Source of the DNA: an uncultured Ruminococcus sp.
Lineage (GTDB): Bacteria > Bacillota > Clostridia > Oscillospirales > Ruminococcaceae
NCBI GenBank assembly: GCA_947177715.1
Contig: CAMWVM010000111.1
Span: forward strand, 1 to 5,846
Direction: 5' to 3'
DNA: 5,846 bases
Below are positions 5,340 through 5,846 of the stretch, piece after piece (positions within the stretch are counted from its first letter, which is position 1; the number at the start of each line of letters is the position of its first letter). Made by a program: the position numbers and the translations under genes. A model generated the notes under the pieces. It saw nothing but the letters and a program-made list of their open reading frames with translations, was not told where the DNA came from and ran no database searches.

Positions 5340-5846
5340 ATGGACGGAATAGGACAAGGACCAAAAGTTGTATTTACCATTCCGATTTTGGGCGGTCTGG
5401 ACGTAACCGAAACAGTTGTAATCGGTTGGGCAATTATTGTTGCTGTGTGGCTGCTTTGTCTTTTTTTAACCAAAAATTTAAAACGAGTTCCAGAAAAGAA
5501 AAGACAGGTTGTTGCTGAGATTTTTGTGGAATTTGTAAATAATACAGTCGAAACTACTATGGGAAAGCAGTGGAAGAAGTTTGCACCTTATATTGGAACA
5601 CTTTTGGTTTATGCAGTACTTGGTGCACTTGTCAGCCTGCTGGGACTGCGTTCAATGACTGCGGACTTCAATGTTACCTTGACATGGGCTTTGATGACTT
5701 TTGTGCTTATTACGTTTTTCAAAATCAAGACAAACGGCTTCGGCGGATACTTAAAAGGTTTCGGACAGCCGATACCGCTTATGCTTCCGCTTAATCTTTT
5801 GAGCGAAGTTGCAACTCCGCTTTCTATGGCGTTCCGTATGTTCGGT
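5340..5846 (+). CDS. atpB: F-type ATP synthase subunit a (AtpB), 3'-truncated by the window
   Basis: Subunit a of the membrane FO sector, forming the two ion half-channels beside the rotating c-ring. The frame stays open to the last base, so 169 residues of a usual 220-250 or so are visible. Helices are likely at about 24-44, 82-103 and 112-128, with another beginning near 146. The run TADFNVTLTWAL (107-118) and the block PLMLPLNLLSEVATPLSM, in parts PLMLPLNLL (146-154), SEVATPLSM (155-163), then AFRMFG (164-169), match the family. R166 is the essential arginine that faces the c-ring carboxylate. The ATG is preceded by GAAAGGA (5324-5330) at 9 nt. The operon presumably continues with atpE, F, H, A, G, D and C beyond the window. 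Ion specificity (proton or sodium) cannot be judged from this part. Confidence 0.96.
   Translation, partial: MDGIGQGPKVVFTIPILGGLDVTETVVIGWAIIVAVWLLCLFLTKNLKRVPEKKRQVVAEIFVEFVNNTVETTMGKQWKKFAPYIGTLLVYAVLGALVSLLGLRSMTADFNVTLTWALMTFVLITFFKIKTNGFGGYLKGFGQPIPLMLPLNLLSEVATPLSMAFRMFG

Noticed and set aside
5570..5794. 74-codon + strand frame inside atpB
   Set aside because: It is an out-of-frame shadow of atpB, whose own frame is clearly conserved.

Overview
The window is AT-rich chromosomal DNA with short intergenic gaps, strong Shine-Dalgarno sites, sigma-A-like promoters and every gene on the + strand. Together with the lepA-hemW pairing and an atpI-atpB operon start, this points to a low-GC Gram-positive anaerobe of the Clostridia, most like gut Oscillospirales/Ruminococcaceae. 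The taxonomic call is inference from style and content, not from a marker search.

Region 1 (1-3199) is a translation/cofactor block: the 3' three quarters of lepA (elongation factor 4), a GC-rich intergenic element with strong secondary-structure potential (about 1421-1568), an unrecognised four-helix membrane protein, and hemW (radical-SAM heme chaperone family). The membrane gene and hemW are 3 nt apart and almost certainly co-transcribed. No convincing terminator separates lepA from them, so the structured element may lie inside a lepA transcript as a leader or processing element, or it may be an interspersed repeat.

Region 2 (3200-4223) is a self-contained unit: an AT-rich inverted repeat overlapping a candidate promoter, a five-helix membrane protein with an outward-facing C-terminal domain, and a strong rho-independent terminator. 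Region 3 (4232-4655) is a second small unit: a good promoter, a 107-residue acidic/serine-rich lipoprotein, and a weak palindrome over its stop codon.

Region 4 (4656-5846) is the start of the F-type ATP synthase operon, atpI then atpB (cut by the window end). Its upstream region is the most striking part of the window. Three copies of a 15-bp palindrome (RTGACC-N3-RGTCAT) of the size bound by TetR-type repressors surround a near-consensus promoter, with one copy on the predicted transcription start. A second consensus-like promoter lies downstream, and a small GC-rich hairpin can bury the Shine-Dalgarno of atpI. The layout suggests that the ATP synthase operon is under dedicated transcriptional control by a regulator not encoded in this window.

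No tRNA, rRNA, CRISPR array, transposase or phage gene was seen.
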